Shown: piece by piece, positions 14,770 to 26,124 of the stretch | Position numbering within the stretch: the first letter of the stretch is position 1 | Layout of the letters: each line of letters begins with the position of its first letter | Source of the DNA: Scatophagus argus | Lineage: Eukaryota; Chordata; Actinopteri; Scatophagidae | Reading direction: 5' to 3' | Length of the DNA stretch: 64,000 nt | NCBI RefSeq assembly: GCF_020382885.2 | Contig: NC_058504.1 | Span: forward strand, 13,403,019 to 13,467,018 | Position numbers and translations under genes: made by a program | Notes under the pieces: generated by a model | The model's database searches: none | What the model was told of the DNA's origin: nothing | The model's input: the letters and a program-made list of their open reading frames with translations, nothing else

Positions 14770-17700
14770 TCAGGAACATGGGATGCTGTCCACCTGCAAT
14801 GCATAAGATGATATCAGTCTATTTATAACATCCTGAATTAGTACAAATTGAAGGAAGACCAACGATCGGAGTCTTTACCGTGCAATAGGATGAGTAGGAC
14901 AGCAGGTGGTGCTCCAGGAGATGTGTTGCTCTTCGTCTAATCTCTCCCTCGCTGTTGTACTGAATGGCTTCTAAAAGGGAAAGTCCTCCTTGCTTAACAA
15001 ACTGCTCGGACACCTAAGGGGAGGAAGTAACTCTGGTAAAAGCTGTTATGGTGATCAGTAATCATTCTCTGGTTTACTTGTCCCTGCTGAGAAGCATCAT
15101 AGTTTAAAGGTCTTGCTAATTTACCTGTGGACTACTAACGACCAGCATGAACAGGACATCCATACTCAGAGTCACCATGTCTTGGTTGGCCATTTTCAGT
15201 GTGGCAAAGAGTGCAGACAGCAGTCCAAGACGGACCAGCTGGACACAGAACTCCTTTTTCTTGTGGGCAATATTTGCTATAACCCTCAGGATCTGAGTAT
15301 AACAAGAAGGACAAGCACATTGTCCACATCATCAAATGTTACAATGACAGTGACATATTCTTTGAAAGCAATGATATCAAAGTTTGGCTTTAGCTTGCAC
15401 GGACCATGATATTGATGCCTTGAGAGAAAGAGAGCAGCTGGATCAGTCCAGGCACCAAGTTGAGAGTCAGCAGAGCAGAGCACAAAGCACTGGAGTGAGC
15501 TGTCGCAGAGAGAAACAAAATGTATCGGAACAAACTTCATTACACACATGAACTCTTAATAAATACATGAATCTTCAGGTAGACACTGACAGTTCAAAAT
15601 AAAGAAGGACCCTTCCCACTCCCACCTCTACAATGGGATGGGATTAAAAAGGCATTAAAGGAAGAAAACTCCAAGAAGACCACAAAACCTTTGTCACAAA
15701 CTACACGGTTATGGCCAACCAGTGACATCTTCCTACCCTGACTACTGACAGATGTTACATGGGGATGGAAAACCTGCCCTTTGAATAACATGATCTAAAT
15801 TATGAGAAAGAAGGTCCTATAAATCAGTGATTCCCAACCGGTGTGCCGTGGCAGTTGTTGGTTGTGCAGGGGCATCTGGCTTCACCCAGTCAGCGCTCTG
15901 GGTGGACACCGTGCGGTTGCGGGCGGAGCGGCCAACTGATCCTAACACTTTTGCCCGACAGCACGCCGCGCAATCTTTCTAAAGTTAGAGATGTGCCGCG
16001 GCTCCAAAAAGGTTGGGAAACGCTGCTATAAACTGTATTTAGCTTTTTGAATGAGGTGTATATTTTGACAAACAATTATTCAGTTTTGCTCGACATGTTC
16101 CTGAAACAGAATCAGAACTAAACTCTGCAACTGTTTGACTGTTTGTCCCTAAACACAGAGTACATAAAACAGAAATCCCAATTCACACAAACGTAAAAAT
16201 CAGTGCAGATGTGTGTGTTTGTGTGTGTGACTGTAACCCAGCCTGTTCAAACCTGTGAGGTTGTTGAGCACCCAGGCGCTCTCTCTGGCCAAGGACGGCT
16301 GGGTCTGCAGGTACGCCCGAAGAAGTGCACACAGAGCAACCACAATGTGATCGTCACTCACTTGAGCGTTCAAGTTTTCCACTGGGCAACAGGACAGGAG
16401 GTTTCCCACACACCTCAGCAGGGGACAAATGAGCTAGAGACAAAGAATACATTGACAGGCTCCATGTCAGTTAAGATGCCATAAAGTTACTTCAGCCTAA
16501 AGCCTATAAATAATGTATATTTTACATGGTGGCTGATTTTCCTGAGCATGGTTTATCATAAGTTTGACAGCTTTCAGATTGTTTGCATTTCTGCGTAAAA
16601 TTCAGCTCCTTCAAATCAACTGAAGGATTGTGAATATTTAGTCACCTTCATTTCTCTATATATCAAAGTAAAAATATCTATTTCATTTTAGTTAAATTTC
16701 TCATGATCAGGTGTGAGAGCTACAGGCTGATACTGACTCAAAAACTCCCCTTTACAGACTATATGATGCAAAAAACACAAAATAAGTTCCATAGCTTTCA
16801 TTTTTGCTCATTTATTTTATTTTATGATGGCTGATCAATGTGATGCTTTTCAGCAGCTGACTTTGAAATCTCTGATGTCATTCTGGCAAAATAAATAAAA
16901 GTTTAAACTGCTCACAGTGATGGGTTAAACTGCTTTGGTTTCTGCGCTGTTATGATCAGAGACCTTTAGGTTACACAGGATTATTTTTTTAAGAAATTAA
17001 GAACAACAAACAAGCAAACAAACACACAAATGAAAACAACAAAAACAAGAGCTTTAAATAGCAGCAAACATAACGAGATATCATATTCAACCCATTCATT
17101 TCCTTACCAGCTCCATTCCTTCTTCTTTGTTTCCTTCAGCCACAGCACCACCTAGTGACACCAACAGTGAACTGCATTTCAGCAGAGCCCCATGAGCCAA
17201 CAGCATAGTGTTATCCTCAGAGCTTAAGGGTGAAATAAAGACAAAAGACATCATTATGATGATAAAATTACATTGTTCGTAGAGTAATTACACACAATGA
17301 CATCTTGATAAATACTGTGAATGCCCTGCAGCTCTCACCTGCATGTGAGGTAGTGCAGACACCATGCACACTCAATGGCAGGTGCCAGCCCAAACTTTGG
17401 GTCGGGAGTCAGGACTGATAACAAGTGTGAAGGCAACCTGGAGGCCAGGACCATTCTGCTGACACAAAAGAAGACTATTACACAACTGACAACAGTGCTT
17501 AATGTGAGTGAAGAAGAGAAACCATTTTAATATTCTCTAAAACGACAGCGATTTACAGAATGGAGAGATGAACCAGTGTGTCATTAGAGTGCTTACGGGA
17601 TTATTTTCTCTGCTGCATCTTTGGCCTGGAGAAGCTGAGAGAGGGTAAACCCTGCTGCTTCCACCACCGCGAGGTTATGTCTCTGGTTCTGAACACACAC

Positions 17701-19306
17701 AAGAGAAACCTTTTCACGTTACTGCATTCACAATTGTGTGGCACCATTTGAGGGCAAAAAATAATCGGAGAACGATTTGCTGATACAAGAACAAGTGTGA
17801 CCCCTTTAATAAAGATGATGTGTTGTTATAATATTGAGGACCAATCAGACTTGTTAGCTTACCTCTATACAGTTGGCCAGAGCTGGAATGATGCCCTGGG
17901 CCAGGAGTTTGTCTTGTACAACATCACTGTCTGGGCACAAATTACCGAGTGTGTAGAGACACAGCTCCTGTGTACACATGAACATACACACGTGGAAAGT
18001 CAGATTAACAATAATAATAATAATACTTATAGGTGATAATATTACTAACTGCCTGATACAAGCAGGTACTCACAGTAAACTTGGTGCTCTGACCGGACAG
18101 ATAGGTGAGCAGGTAAGGGGTGGCAGGCAGACAGGCTGGTGCCATGTTGGTGTGAGGAGAGTGCGACAGCTCATGAAGACACCTGACAGCCTGCAGGCGG
18201 CACGTAGCATTAGAGCCAGTGAGGAGACCAACCAGAAGATGCATGCTGTTTTCCTGCCTATATGGAAAGAGGGTTTATGCGCAGCCATGACACATAAGGA
18301 GCAGAGACACAAATGGGAATGACGTCATTTAAACTCATGTGATAAGGCAACAAAAGCTACCACCATACTTGATGAATGTGAGCTGTGCCGATGGGTCACG
18401 GAGCGCTCTGCTCAATGCTTTCAGGTGGGCCTCCCTCTCTTGCCCACTGTGTAGCAGCTTGTGGTACAAGCTGACCACGTCCTGGGGAAATAAAGAGCAG
18501 ATCCATAAGGCAAGTTTGATAAGACCAAACACAGCATTATATACCACAATGTCAGTCTCACCTGATCCCCCGAGTCAGTGTCCATGGTGACGTCTGGCTG
18601 GTCTTCGTCTTCATTCAGCAGGAGCCTCTTGCTCACTAGCTGTCTGTCTCTGCGGGCCTGTCTCAGTGCTATAACAGTTAACATAAACAATTATCAGGTC
18701 ACTTTCCGCTTTAGTCATTTGAGAGTAGCCTGTCATACATGCTAGGGCCAAATGCTGATTTAGTTACATCTGCATTAATAATGGTTGTATTTCTCAGTGA
18801 CCATAGCACCACCTTTAATTTTTATTTTAAAAACTACATAAAAGTAAAGGTTACCAACTGTCATGCCCAACAAGTTAAGTTATTCGACATCTCTGCACTG
18901 AATGAAGTCGGATTGCTGTAGGCTGGTACTGATGGGTGGGTACTGCTCTAACAAAGACAACAGGATGAAGTTGGGTGGGTAACAAAGTAATTAACCAGCT
19001 GTGATGTGCAGATGTGATAGCTAACTTAACTGTAAGCTGGGCTAAGCAAGATTAGCATCGTCACCTGGCTAGTTAAGTCATTTAACACTGATACTACATT
19101 ACAAGGACATAAACACTAGCATAAGCGAACTTGCCTGCAGGAGTTTAAAGCTACATGATTATGCTGGCTCATATAAAAGCATCGTGTTTTCACATATTTT
19201 AACGTTAAAACTCGCCTTTCTCATGCTCCCGCCTCTTCAACTTGAGCTCCTCCAGGTTGCCGCCTGGACGACCAGCTTTGTGGCGAACTTTGTTTAACCT
19301 CCACAT
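14770..19306 (-). CDS. tmco6: Transmembrane and coiled-coil domains protein 6 (importin-like ARM-repeat protein)
   Basis: Thirteen minus-strand exons: 19216-19306, 18562-18668, 18369-18481, 18074-18257, 17863-17967, 17597-17688, about 17339-17454, 17108-17218, 16252-16435, 15405-15502, 15125-15292, 14879-15013 and 14770-14793. The N-terminus MWRLNKVRHKAGRPGG leads into a basic helical segment (LKRREHEKALRQARRDRQLV) resembling an importin-beta-binding region. Armadillo-type repeats follow, with CLHELSHS, ACLPATPYLLTYLSG, ELCLYTLGNL, FAWCLHY-like ECAWCLHYL and SAWVLNNLT. These match the order of motifs in mammalian TMCO6. Its function is poorly known; the fold suggests a nuclear-transport-related adaptor. 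Intron 1 starts with GC instead of GT (19214-19215). A hAT-type MITE sits in the intron between exons 9 and 10. Confidence 0.85.
15825..16025. mobile_element. hAT-type MITE in a tmco6 intron
   Basis: A 201-bp nonautonomous element with terminal inverted repeats: CAGTGATTCCCAACC at the left, and GGTTGGGAAACGCTG at the right, which is its near-perfect complement. It is flanked by CTATAAAT (15817-15824) and CTATAAAC (16026-16033), a 7/8 match consistent with the 8-bp target-site duplication of hAT transposons. No transposase is encoded. Confidence 0.8.
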
Positions 19307-20072
19307 TTTGAGGACGATGATAGTTGAAAGTGCTCTTTGTTATTTCATGGTGAAAAATGTGTCACAGTGGCCCGACTACAGCTATGACAACTACAGTTGA
19401 AATTCTTCTTCTGTGTATTTTGCACAATCTCAGCCAACTACCGTAGCGCCATCTGGCGGACACAGTCGGCAGAGGAAGACACTCGATTAAGCATCGAGCG
19501 TGACTTGACTTTTAATGACTTCAAAGACGCAGAGGATTAAAAAAAATATGGAGTTTAATTTGCATCAAAAGCAAAATGTGCAGCGCCTATAAGAAAGATT
19601 TATCAAACATGTAAAACTTTTGTTTAAAAAAAACATGTGTTTTTATAGGCTGTTAAAAACCTTAAAAATATTGTGATGTATTATTTTTTCTCCCCCCAGT
19701 TAGTCAGTCTATTTTTAGGACGAGGCAAGAAATCCTGAGACAGAATGTTTGAGAGAGACAGTTTCTGATCAATGACTGAATTTCAGTTTGTAAAGAAATA
19801 TCATCATCCATTCAATTAAACAATCAGTTATAAATCCAGTCCAAATATAAAGTCATGCCATTAAAATGGCAATACCGTTTAAAACAAACAAAAAAAAAAA
19901 GACATAACAGCTGTGTGCCACACTCTCTGGGTAAAAACATAACCAAATAAAAAACAAACAACAAAATTAAATTTTCACTTTACAGTTTTAAGTGATCCCT
20001 CTAACAGTGGAGATGGGATGGAAAGGATGCATTTCATCCTTTGGTTGTGCAGTGAAGAAGAATCAAACATCT
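19307..20072. other. Intergenic DNA between tmco6 and tcof1
   Basis: tmco6 promoter side at the right of its start codon, then the 3' UTR of tcof1. It contains several A/T homopolymer runs. No further gene was seen. Confidence 0.35.
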
Positions 20073-21765
20073 TCACGTCTCTGTGCTCTTGGAGGATTTC
20101 TTTTTCTGTGAAGAATAACAGAAAGAAACAGAAAGTAAATTTCAAGAGAGCAAGTGGAGAACTACTCCTGGCATGAAAACTAATAAGATGCTGTTGTGAT
20201 GTCAACGGTGACGTCAATCTGAACTTGAACTCGTTGAAGAGGATCGAGTTGTAGCACCTTTTTGCGGGTGTCACCTGAGGGCGTTTGGAGGGTTTGTGCT
20301 GCCGCAGAGTCCTGGACAGAAACTGCAGGTGTTTCCGGGACTTCAGCTGATTTCAACTTGCTTTTCTCTGAGAGAATGACAAATAATAATAATAATAAAA
20401 AAAAAGTGAATACAAACTCTCAAAGCCAGCAAAACTGCCAAATATTTGTGATGTGATCTTCTACTCACTTTTCTTCTTCTCTGTTTGAAGACTTGGTGTC
20501 TCGGGACTGGGTGGAGGTGGTGGCTCAGCTGATGAGTCCTTTTTGTTTTTCTTCTTCACCTGCTCCAGCTTTTCCTCCCTGTCACTGCTCTCTACACTCT
20601 CTGATTTCTGTGCCGTATGGTCTTTGACTATCTGCTCCGACGCCTCCTCATTATGATCAGCTTTGTCTTTCTTTTTCTTTTTCTTTTTTTTGACTAACTG
20701 CTCTGAGTTTTCTTCCCCGTCAGTCTTCTCCCTTTTCTTCTTCTTCGTTGGTTGGTCTGTATTTTCGTTTACTTCCTCAGTCACGTGCTCGGAATTTTCT
20801 TTGTCTTCTTCAACTTTTTGCTCTGAATTTTCCTCGTGACCGACTGTCTTTTTCTTTTTTGGTTTCCTCTCTTCCGCTACCTGCTCTGCATTTTCTTTGA
20901 CGTTTTCCGTTATCTGCTCTGAATTTTCCTCTCTCTCAGCTGTCTTTTTCTTCTTCTTCTTTGCTTTCTTTTCTTCAGGTGTCTGCTCTGAATTCTCACC
21001 CGCAGTCTCATTCCTTTTGTCATCTCCTTTTGCCTTTTTCTTCTCCTCTGTGGATTTATCACTAAACTCTTGCTCCGTGATTTCGTTCTTCTTTTTCTTT
21101 TCCTTTGTGTCGTCTTTGTATTTGCCATCCTCACCGTTTACGTTCGCGCTCTCATCCAACATGTCTTCAGTCGTCTCTTTCTTCTTCTTCTTCTTCTTCT
21201 TAGGCTCAGATGTTGTCTCATCAGTTTTCTCTTCACTGGGAGTCACGTCTTTCCTTTTCTCTTTTGTTGGGGTCTGTTTTGATGGAGAGAGGGTGGATGT
21301 TGCAGGTCTGTCCTCTGCAAAGCTCATGTGCTGCTCTTGGCTCAGGGTGATGATGGTCACAGGTGCAGAGGTTTTTGGTCTGCTCTTCTTGGGTTTAATA
21401 TTCTTTGCTGGTGTTTCCGTCATGGCTTTCTCTTCCACCTTTTCACTCTTTTCAAAAATCCCCTTATTTTGTTGACTCGGCGTGGCCGTTTTTGCAGGAG
21501 GCTTGGCCCGGGGTTTCCTCACTCTCTTCTTGTCAGGTTGTGGCGCAGAGCAGTCCAGAGCATTGATGGTATCCATTTTGGCTACGTCAGCCTCTGGGAA
21601 TAAACACAGTGAAGAACAAACATGGCTCAGGGGCACAAATGCTTAAGAGAGAGAAACAAAACATCAGTGGCAGCCACATGTTCTTGTGTTGCTTGTAGTT
21701 GTATGAAATCACTGTTTTCCATGGTGAAGTTGTTGGTGGGTGCTGCTTTCCACCCCCCCCCCCCA

Positions 21766-21797
<32 letters not shown>

Positions 21798-24054
21798 ACA
21801 CCCATACCTGTCATCTGAAAGACCAGCTTCTTCCACTTCTCCACATCCAAACTGCTGTCAGAGTCTGAATCATCTCCTCCAGCGGCCACAACCTCGACTT
21901 TCGATGGGGTTTTTGATTTCTTCGCCTTGAGGACATTTTCTGCAGATTTGCCTTCAGACTTTTTCCGTTTCGCTGGCACAAGCTGAGGAAAACAAAAAGA
22001 AAAGACCCTTTTTACCCTTTTTAGTATCCACAACAGGTTATTGAGCCTGTAAGCTTGAGCGTTGCATTAAATATGAAGGAATAAAACCTCACCTTCTTTA
22101 TTTGTGTTGCGGGTTTATCCGTCTTCTTTTTCTTGGGCGTGGCTGCACAGAAAGGCGTGAAGAATAGATTAAAATGCATTCAACTGTACACCCAGACTTT
22201 CCTCTTTGTGACTGTGGTAAAACTAAGTGGAACGTACCAACAGGTGGTGCTGTTAGTGCAGCAGCTGGAGCTTCGTGCTTAGTGCTGCTGCTCTTCTTCT
22301 TGGGAGTTTTGACCTGAGAAAAGGTGGCACCAGCTTTAGTCTTTGCAGCCTTTGGTTTAATGACTGCTGCATGAAGGTACACAAGAATGTTTAGTCTTTT
22401 GAAAGGACAAAACACATTTTTTTTATGGTCAGGTGACTCGTTGCCACTTTCTTTGCTGTTCGTATTCTTTTCGTTCTCCGATATGTCTTATGGCAGATTT
22501 GCCATTAAGAGAAATAAAGCAGATCTTGGAAAGTGATGAATAAAACTTACCACAGCTGGCGTATTCTCTTCGTTCTCCGATATGTCCGTGGTTTCACTGG
22601 ACTCGCCTGGAGCTGCAGCCACAGTCGTTACTGGGCTCACTGGTTTCTGTTTGCTTGGAGATGCTGCTGCCACTGGTTTTACCGGAGTCCTGGGGGCTGA
22701 CTTTTTACTGGACGCAGAGGGAGTCTGTATGGTGAAGAAAGAGAACGTCATAGAACGAATTTCTGCACAAAGAGTAGCACTGACGTGAGAGCAAAAACAC
22801 AGACAGCATCAGCTTCGTCATCACATGCAGTGTATCCCCCACCTGCGGCAGTAGACTCTGACTCAGCTCCTCGCTATCTGAGCGGCCATCGTCCCCAGCT
22901 TGAATCTGGTTGGAGCTGATCGGAGTTCGGATTTTTGCAGCTGGTGCAGGATATGACGCAGATGTAAGAATAAAGGGAAAAGAACACATGCACAGATATG
23001 TTTCTCCAAATATACAGAAATCCTCCTACAAGTCTGAGTGATGTACATGTTGGAAAGTTTTTGGAAAGGAAGGAAAAACCAAAGTCATCCTATAAAACAA
23101 GTTGGGAGGCACAGCAGGAATGAATCGAGGCAAGTCAGAGAACTGGTCTGGGGACTGCATCAAGTTAGCCCGGCTCCAGACCTCCAGTTTTGGAGGATTC
23201 AAAAATGAAAATGACAACTCCACCTAATTATAAGGCTAAGACAGGAACTCCACCATATGCCGTGTATCTGAAACTGCAGGTAAGAAGCAGCCATACCTTT
23301 GACTGGAGTCCTCCCAGGTTCTTTAAAATTAGAGCGCTTGGCTTTTTTTGAGTCACTGACAAAAGAAGAGACAATGAACAAGTGTCATCGTTACCAACAA
23401 AGACCAATCAAGGTGTTTGATTTCTGCGAAGAGAAGGAGAAATCGCACTCACTTTAACCAGGAATTGTAGATGTCCAATAATGATGCAGATGTTCTTGTC
23501 TCCCCCTCCTCCAAAATCAAAACAGCAATGCACAAAATGTTTAAGTGGTTATTATGTATACTGTATAGTTGATAATATTAAACCCCAAATCACTCCGTGT
23601 CTACAGTGTGGGAATGGCTCCACTGAACTAAAATGAGAATGTCTGTATGTGGACAAATCAGTCCACATAATTCATAATTTCATTTAAATGAATATTGAAC
23701 TATAGACTATTTTTTCTATAGTCTATAAACTATTCAAACTGAGGACATAATCAACAGTGACTGCCTTATCCAGGCTCTTTTCACATGTAAATAATGGTGG
23801 TGATTTGAAAACAACTCAAAGGATGAGGGTAACAGCCAGCATTGAAAGAGTGTGAGTAAGCACAGTTATTAGCCTTTTCATGATCCAAAACTTTTGTATG
23901 ATGATAACTAGAGTTCTGTATGGGCCTAATGCCTGTCTGCTAATGCGCAGAATAAGCAGACTTCGAAGAATAACAATCACTATTTCTTTTTGCCAAACTC
24001 TAACACTGTTGCTACACTTCCTTACTATTCACCTCTGACACTCGGTCAGTTTTT

Positions 24055-24085
<31 letters not shown>

Positions 24086-24206
24086 GACACTGCTGAACCT
24101 GTGGGCTGTGCCTCTGTAGCTCATCTGCAGCTGAGTGGAAACCATGCTCCTTCAAATGTCGGTAGATCAGCTGGATCAGATCGTGTTTTGATGCGTTCAC
24201 GGACAT
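20073..24206 (-). CDS. tcof1: Treacle ribosome biogenesis factor 1
   Basis: Minus-strand gene for a nucleolar scaffold that supports RNA polymerase I transcription and rRNA processing. Exon 1 (24099-24206) encodes a LisH-like start, HDLIQLIYRHLKEHGFHSAADEL. Exon 2 (23453-23508) carries LLDIYNSWLK, the block shared by treacle and NOLC1. Short exons near 23297-23350, 22842-22942, 22554-22728, 22240-22375, 22093-22142 and 21809-21985 encode Lys/Ser/Pro-rich linkers with acidic serine clusters (GDDSDSDSSLD), likely CK2 targets. One long exon, about 20470-21598, encodes repeated KKKKK and EENSEQ-like blocks (nuclear/nucleolar localisation). The last exons are about 20258-20369 and 20073-20107, ending KKKSSKSTET. 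Treacle is preferred to NOLC1 because of the N-terminus and because arsi follows, as in human 5q32. The protein is shorter than human treacle and has few acidic repeat units. Exact middle exon borders are approximate. Confidence 0.82.
21752..21792. repeat. C-run and CA microsatellite in a tcof1 intron
   Basis: A poly-C run is followed directly by about 14 CA units, inside the intron before the long tcof1 exon. Likely polymorphic. Confidence 0.9.
24057..24084. repeat. GT microsatellite in tcof1 intron 1
   Basis: About 14 uninterrupted GT units located 15 bases inside the intron that follows tcof1 exon 1. Confidence 0.9.
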
Positions 24207-24374
24207 ACTGGACACACGGAGAAGCCGACGGGTAAACACGCAAAAGTATCCACTAAACGTACTTTCATATTAAAACAGTCCCCATACTCGATAGTCCCTA
24301 CCAGTCTACTACACACGCATGTGAGCGCTTTGAACTTTCAACTCAGGATGTCGTTCCGTTTACCGCAATGCAAT

Positions 24375-24393
24375 GCATCATGGGAGCTGTAGT
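24375..24393 (-). promoter_or_regulatory. ZNF143 (SBS-type) promoter motif upstream of tcof1
   Basis: On the minus strand the sequence reads ACTACAGCTCCCATGATGC. It fits the ZNF143/Staf consensus ACTACAnnTCCCAnnATGC, a common element of constitutive promoters. It lies about 170 bases upstream of the tcof1 start codon, a plausible proximal-promoter position. Binding is inferred. Confidence 0.6.
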
Positions 24394-24744
24394 GCCTCCA
24401 TGGAACAGACGCATGGACGCACTGGTATAAGACACTCATGGTTTATTCGAGTAAAAGTAGTCATACCACAATACAATCCCTCATTTTACTTCAGTAAAAC
24501 TGAATTGCAATTATTGGTACATTAATGTACACAATTCCACTTTAATTTTACAGCTGGTAAAGTTTGGTATGATTTTAAGTACTTGATACAGCTTAAGCTA
24601 TAACAATTTATCATTCACTTTTAAGTTTGATTTGTATTAATAATCTGCACAGTAATGAAAAATGACAGCTTTAATGTGAATGTTGTGCAGTAAAAAGTAC
24701 AATATTTGCTTCTAAATTCAGTGGAGTAGAGCTATAAACTAGTG

Positions 24745-24938
24745 CAGACCTGGGCAAACTGTTCCACAAAGGGCCGGTGTGGCTGCAGGTTTTCTTTCCA
24801 ACCAAGCAGCAGCACACCAGACTTGACTCATTTAATCAACTGATCTCAGTCTTCAGACAGTTGATTGGTCAAACTGTGTGCTCTTGGTTGGTTGGAGCAA
24901 AAACCCGCAGCCACACCGGCCCTTTGTGCCCAGGTCTG
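24745..24938. mobile_element. Palindromic hAT-type MITE
   Basis: The 194-bp element begins CAGACCTGGGC and ends GCCCAGGTCTG, perfect inverted ends. Its arms stay complementary for about 38 bases apart from a 10-base insertion in the left arm. It is flanked on both sides by the identical 8-mer AACTAGTG (24737-24744 and 24939-24946), the target-site duplication length of hAT elements. There is no coding capacity. Confidence 0.87.
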
Positions 24939-26083
24939 AACTAGTGGAAATTGGTAATACGCGAGTAAAAAACATGTACCTCAAAAATGTACTGTGTAGT
25001 AAACATACTTAGTTACTTGCTACCATGGGATAGTCTGTTCAGCCTGTAAAAGCGCATCATATCATCTATATTCACTTTTTTTCCAGCTGAATATCACGAC
25101 TGGCAACCCATACTTCCTCTTTCCATCTCTTTCTTTTCTGCCTGTCCTTACGTTTCCTGTGATTTTGATCAGTCTTAACTCAGTTTCAGCCCCAGGTGCA
25201 TGTCCTGTCACAGGAAGGAAAATAGCGAACAGACAAGCCTTGTGCTTAAGTCAGTCAAAGTCTGTGTGATTTGGATCAATCTAATCTGGGTAATTTTGCC
25301 CAGGGGCTGGCTGGTTTCACTGGAAGAGCCCACATTAGTGACCTGATCTGTCTTTCTCGCAGTATGGAGGCTTCCTGAATCAGCTGCCTCAAAGTTTCTT
25401 CTTCAGGACTCTCTTCAGAGGGTCTTAAGGGTTCTGACGGTTGTACATCATTGAGAATGTTGTCACTCTCTCACAATAGTCAACAAAGAACAGATGATTA
25501 CTTTCATAGCAAGCAAGGCAAACCCTGATGTATCCAGCTGTGGTTACCATGTGCACACACTAGGAGGTGAGAAATGAAAGGAGAGGGCTAACATAGACCG
25601 CTGGCTAATGTTATTGTAAGTCTTAAACCCTTGCGGCTACTATTTCAGCTGTTGCTTTTGTGGATTTAGGTTTCTCGACTCAGCTCTCTTCTTAAATCTC
25701 TCCTTTAATCCTTCAAATACAGAGCCAGACCATCCACAAGCTATACAGTCAAACTGACAAATCAGAAACTTGTCAAAAGCTTCCAGGAGGTTCAGTCTCC
25801 CATTGATCAGGTGTATTTGAATAAATGCATGGCTTTTCCCCAGCTTCTTGGTTTAGGAAGAGTCTAAAGTTGTCTAAGTACAACTGACTGCCAGAGACCT
25901 TGGGTCAGACTTGAGGAGAGTATTGGGTAAGAAGAGGGTCAGCAGGAGCTGAAGGACCTGAAAGAGTCCCATTCATGGAGCAAAACCAGCAAAGGAAAGC
26001 AGTCAGTGTTCCAAACTCGACGTCAGGGCTCAGTGGGTCACACCAAGCTTGGTTTCACCATCTTCCACAACCCCTCTTGCCCC

Positions 26084-26093
<10 letters not shown>

Positions 26094-26122
<29 letters not shown>
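26094..26122. repeat. CA microsatellite
   Basis: About 14 CA units, followed by CCCACACAGACTCACAGACTC-like imperfect repeats. Confidence 0.88.

Positions 26123-26124
<2 letters not shown>

Noticed and set aside
20897-21475. Plus-strand open frame of 192 codons rich in Phe and Ser
   Set aside because: It is the antisense of the Lys/Glu-rich tcof1 exon; AAG/GAA-rich coding DNA gives long Phe/Ser frames on the other strand.
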